Assembly (NCBI GenBank): GCA_948467495.1
Contig: CAOKEO010000012.1
Location: forward strand, 1-44,791
Origin: an uncultured Clostridium sp.
Lineage (GTDB): Bacteria; Bacillota; Clostridia; TANB77; CAG-508
Length of the DNA stretch: 44,791 bases
Direction of reading: 5' to 3'
Shown here: positions 27,398 through 35,231 of the stretch, piece after piece
Numbering within the stretch: position 1 is the stretch's first letter
How the letters are laid out: each line of letters starts with the position of its first letter
The notes under the pieces: model-generated
Database searches by the model: none
Told to the model about the DNA's origin: nothing
What the model saw: only the letters and a program-made list of their open reading frames with translations
Made by a program: the position numbers and the translations under genes

Positions 27398-29020
27398 TTA
27401 TTCGATAATATGAAATGGTATATCAGATTCATTCGCAAAATTTTGTAAATTCTCCTCATTTGTCATTTGATGTTCTTGCTGCGAATCTGGTATTACATAT
27501 TTTATTTGCATTTCTTTTCCACATGCCATAGAAACTAAAGTCGAAATTTCCCTAATATTTTCTTGTTTTTCCAATACAGTTTTTCCAAAAGAAGACATTC
27601 CATTTGGAAACTCAATTCCAACTGTTATATCATTTAATTCTTTTGCTTTTGTCCCTATTAAATTGGTATATAAAACAATCTTTCCACTTTGTTTCAAATC
27701 ATTAACAATTTGTGGCCAATATTCTTCTGATTTATTAGAAAATTTCTTAGTTGTACTAGTCGAAACTTCCTTCTTTTTGGTAGAACTTTGACTGGTATTA
27801 GCAACATCTTGTTGAAATGATTTCATACGATTATTATTAGGTGGTTGTACATAATTGGTATTCGAACTAGCCATTACCTTTCCTGACTTCAAATACTTTT
27901 CAATCTTCTCTACTCTTTCTTGTATTTCTTTGCTTATATCAGCTTCTTTATTGCACAATTTAATCATACCTGCTTGAAACATAATCGTTTTTTGAGTCGA
28001 CCATTTTATTTGCGTTTCTAGTTCAGATAATTGATAAACTAAATCTACTAATTTATTCTTAGATACCTTTTCAGATAACGCCTTTATGGTATTTAATTCC
28101 TCTTCTTGATATAACTCTAATTTACCTGTTGCTTGAAAAACTAAGATATCTTTTATATATTTTATCATTTCCCAAATAAAATAATTGATATCTTTTCCTT
28201 CTTTTAAAACTTCTTCTACCTTTTTCAATGCCTTATTTACATCATATTCTAAAATAGCTTGTATGATACCACTTACAAAAGCAACTTTGGGAATTCCCAC
28301 TAAGTCTCTAATTTTATCTTCATCAATTTTATTTTCACCATCTTGTACACATCTTTCCAAAATTGACAAACTATCTCTCATAGCACCTTCCGATAAAGCT
28401 GCTATTATGGATAAAGCACCTTTTGTCGCTTCTATTTTACTTTCTTTGCAAACAATTTCTAGTCTTTTTATAATATCTTCATTTGTAATTCTCTTAAAAT
28501 CAAATCTTTGACATCTTGATAAAATCGTGGCTGGTAATTTTTGAGGTTCTGTTGTAGCCAAAATAAATTTAACATGTTCTGGTGGTTCTTCTAATGTTTT
28601 TAATAAAGCATTAAATGCACCTGTTGAAAGCATATGTACCTCATCTATAATATAAACTCTATATTTTGCTTTTGTTGGCAAAAAATTAACTTCTTCTCGA
28701 ATTCCTCTAATGTCTTCTACACTATTATTAGAAGCAGCATCCATTTCTACAATATCTGTCAACGAACCAGAAATTGCCCCTTTGCAAATTTCACATTCAT
28801 TACATGGTTCTCCATCTTGCGGATTGGAACAATTAATGGCTCTTGCCAATATTTTAGCAGCTGAGGTTTTTCCTGTTCCTCTTCCTCCATTAAATAGATA
28901 AGCATGTCCAACTCTTTGGGACATGATTTGATTTTTTAATGTTTTTGTTATTGGTTCTTGTCCTACCATTTCAGAAAATGTTAATGGTCTAAATTTTCGA
29001 TAAAGCGCTGTGTACCCCAT
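27398..29020 (-). CDS. dnaX: DNA polymerase III subunit tau/gamma
   Basis: 540 residues. Clamp-loader ATPase: N-terminal YRKFRPLTFSEMVGQEPI, Walker A FNGGRGTGKTSAAK, zinc module CSNPQDGEPCNECEIC, Walker B YIIDEVHMLS, sensor LATTEPQKLPATILSRCQRFDF; then the oligomerisation domain and a Ser/Lys/Gln-rich linker (about 385-430) to a C-terminal tau-type domain. AAAGGA precedes the ATG. The SRP RNA gene is immediately upstream with its own terminator, so dnaX may depend on readthrough or a weak promoter between. Confidence 0.98.
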   Translation of the reverse strand: MGYTALYRKFRPLTFSEMVGQEPITKTLKNQIMSQRVGHAYLFNGGRGTGKTSAAKILARAINCSNPQDGEPCNECEICKGAISGSLTDIVEMDAASNNSVEDIRGIREEVNFLPTKAKYRVYIIDEVHMLSTGAFNALLKTLEEPPEHVKFILATTEPQKLPATILSRCQRFDFKRITNEDIIKRLEIVCKESKIEATKGALSIIAALSEGAMRDSLSILERCVQDGENKIDEDKIRDLVGIPKVAFVSGIIQAILEYDVNKALKKVEEVLKEGKDINYFIWEMIKYIKDILVFQATGKLELYQEEELNTIKALSEKVSKNKLVDLVYQLSELETQIKWSTQKTIMFQAGMIKLCNKEADISKEIQERVEKIEKYLKSGKVMASSNTNYVQPPNNNRMKSFQQDVANTSQSSTKKKEVSTSTTKKFSNKSEEYWPQIVNDLKQSGKIVLYTNLIGTKAKELNDITVGIEFPNGMSSFGKTVLEKQENIREISTLVSMACGKEMQIKYVIPDSQQEHQMTNEENLQNFANESDIPFHIIE

Positions 29021-29040
29021 ATTTTCACATCCTTTATACT

Positions 29041-29062
29041 AAAAATGATTGTTCCCTCAATC
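29041..29062 (-). terminator. Terminator of the SRP RNA gene
   Basis: GATTG/CAATC around a 6-nt loop, then ATTTTT on the minus strand, about 20 bases before the dnaX start. Confidence 0.7.
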
Positions 29063-29065
29063 TCT

Positions 29066-29178
29066 CTATGGAAAGACTCCACATAAAGATATCTACTTAT
29101 TGCTGCTTCCTTCCGGACCTGACAAGATTCATAGGTCTTTATTGGATTCTCTCCATACAAAGATTAAGCTCACAATCC
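29066..29178 (-). ncRNA. ffs: Signal recognition particle RNA (4.5S/scRNA)
   Basis: The helix-8 core GTCAGGTCCGGAAGGAAGCA, bound by Ffh, is intact. The flanks TATGGA...AAAGA and TCTTT...TCCATA pair to close the main stem. Upstream, ACAAAG and CTTTGT form a small 5' hairpin, so the transcript may be about 110 nt; it is shorter than the Alu-type Bacillus scRNA. The order tadA-ffs-dnaX-recR is well known in Firmicutes. Exact ends are inferred from the promoter and terminator. Confidence 0.93.
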
Positions 29179-29183
29179 TTTGT

Positions 29184-29212
29184 ATTATATACTGAAATTC
29201 TAATTTTATCAA
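29184..29212 (-). promoter_or_regulatory. Promoter of ffs
   Basis: TTGATA (29207..29212, minus strand), 17-base spacer, TATAAT (29184..29189), ending about 6 bases before the RNA. Confidence 0.8.
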
Positions 29213-29222
29213 GTAATTTACG

Positions 29223-29976
29223 CTAATTATTCACTCTTTTAAAAATAATTTTTTTAAGATTTGTCATTTCCTTAGAAGCAGTTCCCTTTTCAATTACATC
29301 TTCTACCGGAACATCTAAATGAATATTGGCTTTATACTCCTTTCCCCCCTCTAATAGAATGGTTAAATCAAATAATACTTTTGCTTTTAAATCTTCTCCG
29401 AGCAATTCCTGCTTTTTTTAGTAATTCATGATGATTAATTTCTTCATCATTTGATTGATACTCTGCTAAATTATCATGGGAGCATCGAAAAGCAACCAAT
29501 CCTCCTTGGTTAGAAATCTTTTGTTGTTTCAAATTGGATTCGACATCCCCTTTATATTCCATGCTTTCTACTACATTTTCCTCTTTGTTTCTAAAAATCA
29601 CCTTTTCTTCTTGTGATTCTGGTTTGTATATTTTTATGTTATCTTTTCGTTTTGATTCTATCTGTATATTAGTAATTTGAACGGATTTAATTGCTTCTGT
29701 TTTGCCATATCTTTCATTTTTATCAATATATAAAAATACATCATTACTTTGATATACATCAAATGCCCATCTTGTGTCTTTGCTTTCTTTATCGATTCCT
29801 TCTGAAGAACTAATAATTGCTATTTTGGATAAATAAAAAGGCATATTGGTTTCACCCTCTACACTATATCTCAAAACAATAATACCTAATACAAATAAAA
29901 TGATTGCTATCATTATAATTATCACAACAATATGAAAATATTTTTTATGTGTAATATTGCTTAATCTTCCTATCAT
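29223..29976 (-). CDS. Single-pass membrane protein of unknown function, needs +1 frameshift at CGG
   Basis: Two frames join to give 250 residues. The first has a short cytoplasmic head, one membrane helix (about 15-38, FHIVVIIIMIAIILFVLGII) and a polar outside domain (RWAFDVYQSNDVFLYIDKNE). At codon 193, AGIA is followed by CGG; the zero frame continues nine codons of Lys/Arg-rich sequence and stops. Skipping base 29400 gives AGIAGEDLKAKVLFDLTILLEG and 50 further residues of ordered beta-like sequence (ANIHLDVPVEDVIEKG). I do not recognise the family. It lies between tadA and ffs. The coherence of the second frame supports the join, but without a homolog it is less certain than the others. 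Confidence 0.7.
29398..29400 (-). other. CGG +1 recoding site 3 (membrane protein)
   Basis: Coding strand ATT GCT CGG AGA; skipping C gives ATT GCT GGA GAA. Confidence 0.65.
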
Positions 29977-30041
29977 ATTTCCTCCTCAATGTACATTCAT
30001 ACACTGCTGCTTCCCTTTGTTACTTTTGGTATATCATCTTT

Positions 30042-30509
30042 TTACTTTTTTTGTTGTTTCATTTGTCTTAACTGTCTAAAAAAATCCTTTAGTATTTTTT
30101 CACACACTTCTTTTTCCATTCCCATCTCTATTTCTACTTTATGATTAAATGGATAATCTTGTAACAAATTTAAAACAGAACCACATGCACCTGTCTTTTC
30201 ATCCATTGCTCCAATATAAACTTTTTTAATTCTTGACTGTATCATAGCACCTGCACACATAGAACATGGTTCTAAAGTAACATACATTTCGCAATCTAAT
30301 AATCTCCATGACTCTAGCTTCTTACTAGCCTTTTGAATAGCAATTATTTCTGCGTGCTTGGTTGTATCTGTTTTCGTTTCTTTTTGATTGTGTGCTCTTG
30401 CAATAACTTTCCCATCTTTTACAATAACACATCCTACTGGTACTTCTAATTTGTCAGCCGCTTTCTTAGCTTCCTTTATAGCCTCTTTCATAAATTTGTT
30501 TTTTAACAT
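30042..30509 (-). CDS. tadA: tRNA adenosine-34 deaminase
   Basis: 155 residues from the ATG at 30509; the longer frame to 30557 has no ribosome site and enters the spacer near the tRNA. TadA turns A34 of tRNA-Arg(ACG) into inosine so that it reads CGU, CGC and CGA. The deaminase zinc site is intact: KHAEIIAI and EPCSMCAGAM. Inosine does not read CGG, so this enzyme covers exactly the CGN codons other than CGG; CGG needs a separate tRNA-Arg(CCG), which I do not see here. AAAGAAG ahead of the start is a weak ribosome site. Confidence 0.95.
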   Translation of the reverse strand: MLKNKFMKEAIKEAKKAADKLEVPVGCVIVKDGKVIARAHNQKETKTDTTKHAEIIAIQKASKKLESWRLLDCEMYVTLEPCSMCAGAMIQSRIKKVYIGAMDEKTGACGSVLNLLQDYPFNHKVEIEMGMEKEVCEKILKDFFRQLRQMKQQKK

Positions 30510-30583
30510 ATTTTTTCTTCTTTCTTTGGTGTTCCTAGAAGTTGGCAAATACACCAATTATCTGACCTTTTATGTTGTGAAAA

Positions 30584-30660
30584 TGGTGTACCAGAAAGGA
30601 CTTGAACCTTCTACCTTCGCTTTAGGAGAGCGACGCTCTATCCAGATGAGCTACTGGTAC
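30584..30660 (-). tRNA. tRNA-Arg (anticodon CCU)
   Basis: 77-nt cloverleaf with acceptor GTACCAG/CTGGTAC, D arm GCTC/GAGC, anticodon arm TCGCT-CTCCTAA-AGCGA (anticodon CCT), T arm with TTCAAGT and an encoded CCA after discriminator A. It reads AGG. It does not read CGG. Confidence 0.95.
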
Positions 30661-30771
30661 ATATCTAATATTTTCGCTTTCTATTATACTATTTTTTATT
30701 GTTTTGTCAATAAGTAAGTGTTTTTAAGTTTAGCACTTTGGCAATTACCACAAAATAAAATTTTTAATATT

Positions 30772-31125
30772 TTATAGTTTTGGTGAAATTCTGTTTCTCA
30801 AATCGTGCCAGCTATTACCACTGATATATTTTAAACTTTCTGAATTTAATAAATTATTTTCTTTCGCACAATCATTCCATTCTTCAATGGTAGGAAATTT
30901 GACAGAATCCTTTGTTATCTTTCGTAAACATTCAATCGATTCTAAATAATTATCATGTATCAAACTACTTCTATGATATTGTTTTTCATTTTGATAATAA
31001 AGATTAACCAATCTGTTATATCTTCTACTTATCTTTTTGGTTCTTTCTGAATGCAAACCATACTTTTCAACACTTTCATCTAACTTTCCTCTTAATTTCT
31101 CAAAATCACTTATCATTTGTCTCAA
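30772..31125 (-). CDS. Spo0E-like N-terminal region with an extra C-terminal domain
   Basis: 117 residues. The first 55 (FEKLRGKLDESVEKYGLHSE, NRLVNLYYQNEKQYHRS) form two helices resembling Spo0E-type aspartyl-phosphate phosphatases, which act on Spo0A~P, but the SQELD signature is replaced by SRRYN, so activity is doubtful. The C-terminal part FPTIEEWNDCAKENNLLNSE then SGNSWHDLRNRI looks like a small DNA-binding repeat. Start could be the TTG at 31125 or the ATG at 31116; neither has a strong ribosome site. Followed by 110 bases of AT-rich sequence before the tRNA. Function uncertain. Confidence 0.5.
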   Translation of the reverse strand: MRQMISDFEKLRGKLDESVEKYGLHSERTKKISRRYNRLVNLYYQNEKQYHRSSLIHDNYLESIECLRKITKDSVKFPTIEEWNDCAKENNLLNSESLKYISGNSWHDLRNRISPKL

Positions 31126-31210
31126 CCAACCTTATTTCATTTTTATATCTGTTTATCATATTATTTTTAAAAATGGTATGTACTAAAAATATGACTACTT
31201 CAAATTTTTA

Positions 31211-31363
31211 CTAGTATTTATTCCTAGATTTATATTGACATTTCCTTTTTCTATTCTTCCCTTTTAATTCTTTGTACATTATTATTGAACTTTTTATCCA
31301 AAAAAATTTATGACAAGAATGTCGATTATTTTTTTCTATTACAATTACTATCCTCTTTCTCAT
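31211..31363 (-). CDS. 50-residue basic protein with its own strong promoter
   Basis: Begins MRKRIVIVIEKNNRHSCHKF and ends with a very basic tail (GKNRKRKCQYKSRNKY). GGAGGGGG lies 5 nt before the ATG, and a TTGACA-N17-TAAAAT promoter is at 31392..31420. No family recognised. It is divergent from the XRE regulator at 31873 with a repeat between; its promoter overlaps a palindrome related to motifs near the regulator. Both transcription and translation signals are better than chance, but a peptide this short could also be a leader. Confidence 0.5.
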   Translation of the reverse strand: MRKRIVIVIEKNNRHSCHKFFWIKSSIIMYKELKGKNRKRKCQYKSRNKY

Positions 31364-31391
31364 TTTTCCCCCTCCTTTTTCTGTCGCCTTT

Positions 31392-31422
31392 ATTTTAGTA
31401 TATTTCTATTGAACTGTCAATA
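31392..31422 (-). promoter_or_regulatory. Promoter overlapped by a palindromic operator-like site
   Basis: TTGACA (31415..31420), 17-base spacer, TAAAAT (31392..31397), minus strand. The -35 lies inside TATTGAACTGTCAATA (31407..31422), an exact TATTGA-N4-TCAATA inverted repeat. The half site TATTGAAC recurs at 31283, 31447 and 31825, the last within the XRE gene promoter. Confidence 0.6.
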
Positions 31423-31458
31423 GTTTTTTCAAAAAAAGTTTTTTCTTATTGAACTTTT

Positions 31459-31709
31459 GTTATTATTCACAGCTATCTGAAATGAATCAATGAAAAGCAT
31501 CTTCTAAAAAAATGTAAAAATCAAGCGAATGTAGAGTAATCAAGCTAGAAATTCTTAATTCATTTTTTGGAAAGTGTTCAAGCTTGTCTTGGAAGGGTGC
31601 CAAAAAAAGAATTTAGAATTTCTGCGATGATTAGCTCGCCCCGAGCTTGTTTGAAAATTTTTTTTAGAAGATGCTTTTCTTATCCAGTAATTTAACTGTG
31701 AATTGTAAC
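31459..31709. repeat. Nested MITE-like repeat, long form, copy 2
   Basis: 251 bp from GTTATTATTCACAG to CTGTGAATTGTAAC. Arms are CTATCTGAAATGAATCAATG at the left and the complement of TTAAATTACTGGATAAG at the right. The core is delimited by an inner inverted repeat, GCATCTTCTAAAAAAA and TTTTTTTAGAAGATGC. Within the core GCTCG-CCC-CGAGC can form a hairpin. Compare 8915..9163 where the arms are exchanged. Confidence 0.85.
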
Positions 31710-31734
31710 AAACTTTCATTGCTACTCATTCCTT

Positions 31735-31787
31735 TTCATTTTAATTAGGAACTTTTATTGTCAAAAACAAGACGTCTAAACAGTTAC
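31735..31787. repeat. MITE-like repeat, second family, partial copy
   Basis: TTAATTAGGAACTTTTATTG and AAACAAGACGTCTAAACAGTTAC match the right two thirds of the 17143..17225 element in the same orientation. Confidence 0.55.
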
Positions 31788-31816
31788 AAAAAACTATAAC
31801 TAAAACTTTAAAACCG

Positions 31817-31845
31817 TTTACTTTTATTGAACATTATGATATAAT
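31817..31845 (+). promoter_or_regulatory. Promoter of the XRE regulator operon
   Basis: TTTACT (31817..31822), 17-base spacer, TATAAT (31840..31845). The spacer contains TATTGAAC, also present three times upstream, so autoregulation is likely. Confidence 0.65.
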
Positions 31846-31872
31846 GTTTCAAACAAAATAAGTGAGGTAACT

Positions 31873-32241
31873 ATGGAAATCGATAAAATCATGGTAGGAA
31901 ACCGAATTAAAAAACTCCGTAAAGAATTAAATTTAACCCAAGAAGAACTAGCTTTAAAATTAGGATTAAAAGGCAAATCCAGTATAGCCAATTATGAAAA
32001 AGGAATGATAAGTCCTAGTGATGACATCAAATTACAAATGTCAAAATTATTTAACTGTTCTATCGATTACTTAATGGGATTATCTGACATACGTAACTCG
32101 CAAAAAGTAAATGTAGAACATTTAGATATTGCATTTGCTACTGGTATCAAAGGGTTAAACAAAGAAAATCAAGAAATTGCTAAAAACATCATCGAAGGCT
32201 TGCTAGCCAAACAAAAAAGCGAAGAAAACAAAAAGAAATAA
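31873..32241 (+). CDS. XRE-family transcriptional regulator
   Basis: 122 residues. HTH_3 domain at 9-66 (GNRIKKLRKELNLTQEELAL, SSIANYEKGMISPSDDIKLQ), a short link, and a C-terminal helix rich in Lys/Glu (NKENQEIAKNIIEGLLAKQK). Phage-repressor-type regulators like this often pair with an IrrE/ImmA-like metalloprotease, and such a gene follows 30 bases later. Ribosome site GTGAGG. It probably binds the TATTGAAC motifs in its own promoter and in the divergent promoter at 31392..31420. No other phage gene is nearby. Confidence 0.88.
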   Translation: MEIDKIMVGNRIKKLRKELNLTQEELALKLGLKGKSSIANYEKGMISPSDDIKLQMSKLFNCSIDYLMGLSDIRNSQKVNVEHLDIAFATGIKGLNKENQEIAKNIIEGLLAKQKSEENKKK

Positions 32242-32271
32242 CACGATATTAAAATATCTTATGGAGTAAAA

Positions 32272-32709
32272 ATGGACATAACAGAACTATATAAAAAGAT
32301 GGAACAAGAAAACATTCATTATATAACTCACGACTTGTCCTCTACCAGTGCAATGATAGCACATTATGAAGATATAACAGTAATCGTAGTTGATGAAAAA
32401 AAAATAAAAGGACAAGTAGAAGAAAATACTGTCTTAATACAAGAATTAGGGCACTATATGGCAGATGCATACTATCGCACGAACAGTTCGTATGAGCTGA
32501 TAGAAAAAATGGAACAGAAAGCAGACAAGAAAGCTTGGGAAGAATTTTTCCCATATGAAGAAATAAAAACACTTATGAAAAAGGGATACATAACTGTCAC
32601 ACAATTAGCCGAATATTATGGCGTAGAAGCATCTTATATGGCTAGATGTATCAATTATTATTACAATCAATATCATGGTTTTGACGACAAAACAAATTAC
32701 AAAAAATGA
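32272..32709 (+). CDS. ImmA/IrrE-like protein with altered HExxH motif
   Basis: 145 residues. The segment VLIQELGHYMADAYYR corresponds to the HExxH zinc motif of ImmA/IrrE proteases, but the first His is Gln. Related phage-type members carry Glu there, so this may be a non-catalytic or unusual form. The C-terminal part (KKGYITVTQLAEYYGVEASY) is a helix-turn-helix-like segment typical of the group. ImmA relieves repression by cutting its partner XRE repressor; that partner would be the gene just upstream. GGAG lies about 8 nt before the ATG. Confidence 0.75.
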   Translation: MDITELYKKMEQENIHYITHDLSSTSAMIAHYEDITVIVVDEKKIKGQVEENTVLIQELGHYMADAYYRTNSSYELIEKMEQKADKKAWEEFFPYEEIKTLMKKGYITVTQLAEYYGVEASYMARCINYYYNQYHGFDDKTNYKK

Positions 32710-32725
32710 AATATAGGTGGTAAAA

Positions 32726-33436
32726 ATGCAAAAAATATTAAGTCACATGAGAAAAGCAATGGAAGAATATAATATGATAGAAGAAGGAGACAAAATCGCT
32801 ATCTGTCTATCTGGAGGAAAAGACTCCCTTACTTTGTTACATGCTTTTAAAGCACTACAAAGATTTTATCCTAAAAAGTTTGAATTAATAGCTATTAGCA
32901 TTCATCCAGGATTTGAATTTTTTGACACAAAATTTTTACAAAAAATATGTACTAATTTAGAAATTCCTTTCTATATTGAAAAAAGCAATGCCAAAGAAAT
33001 TGTATTTGATATTAGAAAAGAAAAAAACCCATGCTCCCTATGTGCCAATTTGCGTAGGGGAATTATTAATTCTATCGCTATTCGAGAAGGATGTAATAAA
33101 ATTGCTTTAGGACATAATCAAGATGATGTTTTAGAAACTTTTTTACTAAATTTATTCTATACAGGAAATATTGGAACCTTTTCTCCTATCAGCTATATGG
33201 ATAAATCCCAAATAACATTAATTCGCCCTCTCGTATATACCTCAGAAAAAGAAATCAGAAGATTCATTCGAAAAAACAACATAGAAGTTATGCCAAAAAT
33301 TTGTCCTATGGATGGTACTTCTAAAAGAGAAGATATGAAACAATTAATTTTTACTTTAACTAAAAGTATCCCTATGATTCGAGCTAATTTATTTGGTGCC
33401 ATCCAAAGAAATTTAAAAGATTGGAAAATAAAATGA
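32726..33436 (+). CDS. TtcA-like tRNA thiolation (PP-loop) enzyme
   Basis: 236 residues. N-type ATP pyrophosphatase with the PP-loop AICLSGGKDSLTLLH near residue 24, GHNQDDVLETFLLN, and the cysteines CSLCANLRRG plus a third in MPKICPMDGT, as in TtcA, which uses a [4Fe-4S] cluster to make 2-thiocytidine at position 32 of tRNA. AGGTGG is 5 nt before the ATG at 32726, whereas the GTG at 32717 overlaps it. It lies 16 bases after the IrrE-like gene, probably in one operon by accident of insertion. Ends in a bidirectional terminator. Confidence 0.88.
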   Translation: MQKILSHMRKAMEEYNMIEEGDKIAICLSGGKDSLTLLHAFKALQRFYPKKFELIAISIHPGFEFFDTKFLQKICTNLEIPFYIEKSNAKEIVFDIRKEKNPCSLCANLRRGIINSIAIREGCNKIALGHNQDDVLETFLLNLFYTGNIGTFSPISYMDKSQITLIRPLVYTSEKEIRRFIRKNNIEVMPKICPMDGTSKREDMKQLIFTLTKSIPMIRANLFGAIQRNLKDWKIK

Positions 33437-33470
33437 GACAAGAAGAAATACTCTCCTTTGTCTCATTTTT
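33429..33470. terminator. Bidirectional terminator between ttcA-like and mutase genes
   Basis: AAAATGAGACAA pairs with TTTGTCTCATTTT across a 15-nt loop. It contains the stop codons of both convergent genes. Confidence 0.75.
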
Positions 33471-35190
33471 CGACAATTTGCATCATAGCCTTTTTCAAAC
33501 CTTCTAATTTTTCCTTTGCCTCTTCTTCGGTGTCTCCTTTTACTCCCATATATAATTTAATCTTCGGTTCGGTTCCAGACGGTCTAATACAACACCATGC
33601 ATTATCTTCTAATTCATAATACAATACATTAGATTGTGGTAATCCTGTCTTAGTTATCTCTCCTGTCTTCCTATTTTTTACTTTATCTTCTTGTACATCC
33701 TTAAAAGTTAAAACTTGATAATTTCCTATTTTCTCAATATCAGTATTTCTCATCTTTGTCATCATGTCCTTAATCTCCTGTGCTCCTTGTACCCCTTCTC
33801 TTACAATGGATACCTGTTCTTCTTTATAATATCCATATTTCTCATAAATATCATGCATTGCATCCCATAAAGTTTTATTTTGCGATTGATAGTAACATGC
33901 TGCCTCACAAAGTGCCATAACCGCTGCAATTCCATCCTTATCTCTTGCATAATCGCCAATTAAACAACCATAACTTTCTTCATAACCAAATACATAAGTT
34001 TTATCTTTATTTTCTTCTGCCTTTTTCATAACAGCACCTATATTTTTAAATCCTGTCAATACCTCTGGACATGCCAAATGATAATATTTTGCAATTGCTT
34101 TTGCTAAATCAGAAGATACAATAGTTGTAATTAACATTCCGTTTTGTGGCAATAATCCTTTTTCTTTCATTTGTGAAATTCTATACTCCGCAATTAGCAA
34201 AGCTGACATATTTCCTGTATAAGTCATGTATTCTCCCGTTTTAGAATCTTTTGCAAAAATACCTAAACGATCAGCATCTGGATCAGTTGCTAAAACAACA
34301 TCTGCCTCCACTTTTTTGGCTAATGCTAGGGCTAACTTAAATGCCTTTTTATCCTCTGGATTGGGATAATCTACTGTTGGAAACTCTCCATTTGGTTCTT
34401 TTTGTTCTGGTACTACATATACATTTTCCAATCCTAATTCTTTTAAAAGTCTTTCTGTTACTGTATTTCCTGTTCCATGCAAAGGTGTATAAACTACTTT
34501 TAACTTTTTCCCTTGTTCTCTCATAATGTCTGGATTTAAAACAGAGTTTTTCAGAACATTCAAATATTTATCATCCATTTCTGTTCCAATCATATGCAAT
34601 AATCCCTTTTCTACCGCTTCTTTTTCTGAAATTTGTTTAATCTCTGAAAAATTCTCAACCTCTCTCACTTTACCGATAATCTCTTTGTCTCGTGGTGATA
34701 CAATTTGTGCTCCATCTTCCCAATATACTTTGTAACCATTATACTTAGGAGGATTATGGCTAGCTGTAATCATCACTCCTGCTGTACATCCTAACTCCCT
34801 AACAGTAAAAGATAATTCAGGTACTGGTCTTAAATTTTCAAATAGATAAGCTTTAATTCCATTAGCACATAAAATTAGTGCAGTTTGCTTACTAAATTCC
34901 TTCGACATTTTTCTAGAATCATAGCTAATAACAACACCTTTATTTTGTGTTCCTTGTTCTATAATATAATTGGCTAAACCTTGTGTGGCTTTTCCTACAG
35001 TATATTGATTCATACGGTTTGTTCCAGCACCAATAACACCTCTTAATCCTGCTGTTCCAAATTCTAACTCTTGGTAAAATCTGTCTTCAATCTCTTCTTC
35101 ATTGTCTTTTATGGCTAATAATTCTTTTTTTGTATTTTCATCAAATTCTGGGCTTTCACACCATTTCTTGTATTCTTCTAAATAGTTCAT
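33463..35190 (-). CDS. Phosphoglucomutase/phosphomannomutase
   Basis: 575 residues, alpha-D-phosphohexomutase superfamily. It interconverts glucose 1- and 6-phosphate (or the mannose pair). Seen: the phosphoserine loop GVMITASHNPPKYNGYKVYW, the metal loop ATDPDADRLGIFAK, the sugar loop GYEESYG, and the phosphate-binding RPSGTEPKIKLYMG near the end. AAGGAAG precedes the ATG. It follows the UDP-sugar pyrophosphorylase by 41 bases; together they go from hexose 6-phosphate to UDP-sugar for glycolipid and wall synthesis. Confidence 0.96.
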   Translation of the reverse strand: MNYLEEYKKWCESPEFDENTKKELLAIKDNEEEIEDRFYQELEFGTAGLRGVIGAGTNRMNQYTVGKATQGLANYIIEQGTQNKGVVISYDSRKMSKEFSKQTALILCANGIKAYLFENLRPVPELSFTVRELGCTAGVMITASHNPPKYNGYKVYWEDGAQIVSPRDKEIIGKVREVENFSEIKQISEKEAVEKGLLHMIGTEMDDKYLNVLKNSVLNPDIMREQGKKLKVVYTPLHGTGNTVTERLLKELGLENVYVVPEQKEPNGEFPTVDYPNPEDKKAFKLALALAKKVEADVVLATDPDADRLGIFAKDSKTGEYMTYTGNMSALLIAEYRISQMKEKGLLPQNGMLITTIVSSDLAKAIAKYYHLACPEVLTGFKNIGAVMKKAEENKDKTYVFGYEESYGCLIGDYARDKDGIAAVMALCEAACYYQSQNKTLWDAMHDIYEKYGYYKEEQVSIVREGVQGAQEIKDMMTKMRNTDIEKIGNYQVLTFKDVQEDKVKNRKTGEITKTGLPQSNVLYYELEDNAWCCIRPSGTEPKIKLYMGVKGDTEEEAKEKLEGLKKAMMQIVEK

Positions 35191-35231
35191 TTTACTCTTC
35201 CTTTCTTTTATTTCTTATTCACTTTTGTTAT

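Noticed and set aside
29983-30030. Second SRP-like GCTGCTTCC word
   Set aside because: Only 9 bases match the helix-8 motif and no stem partners surround it; coincidence is likely.
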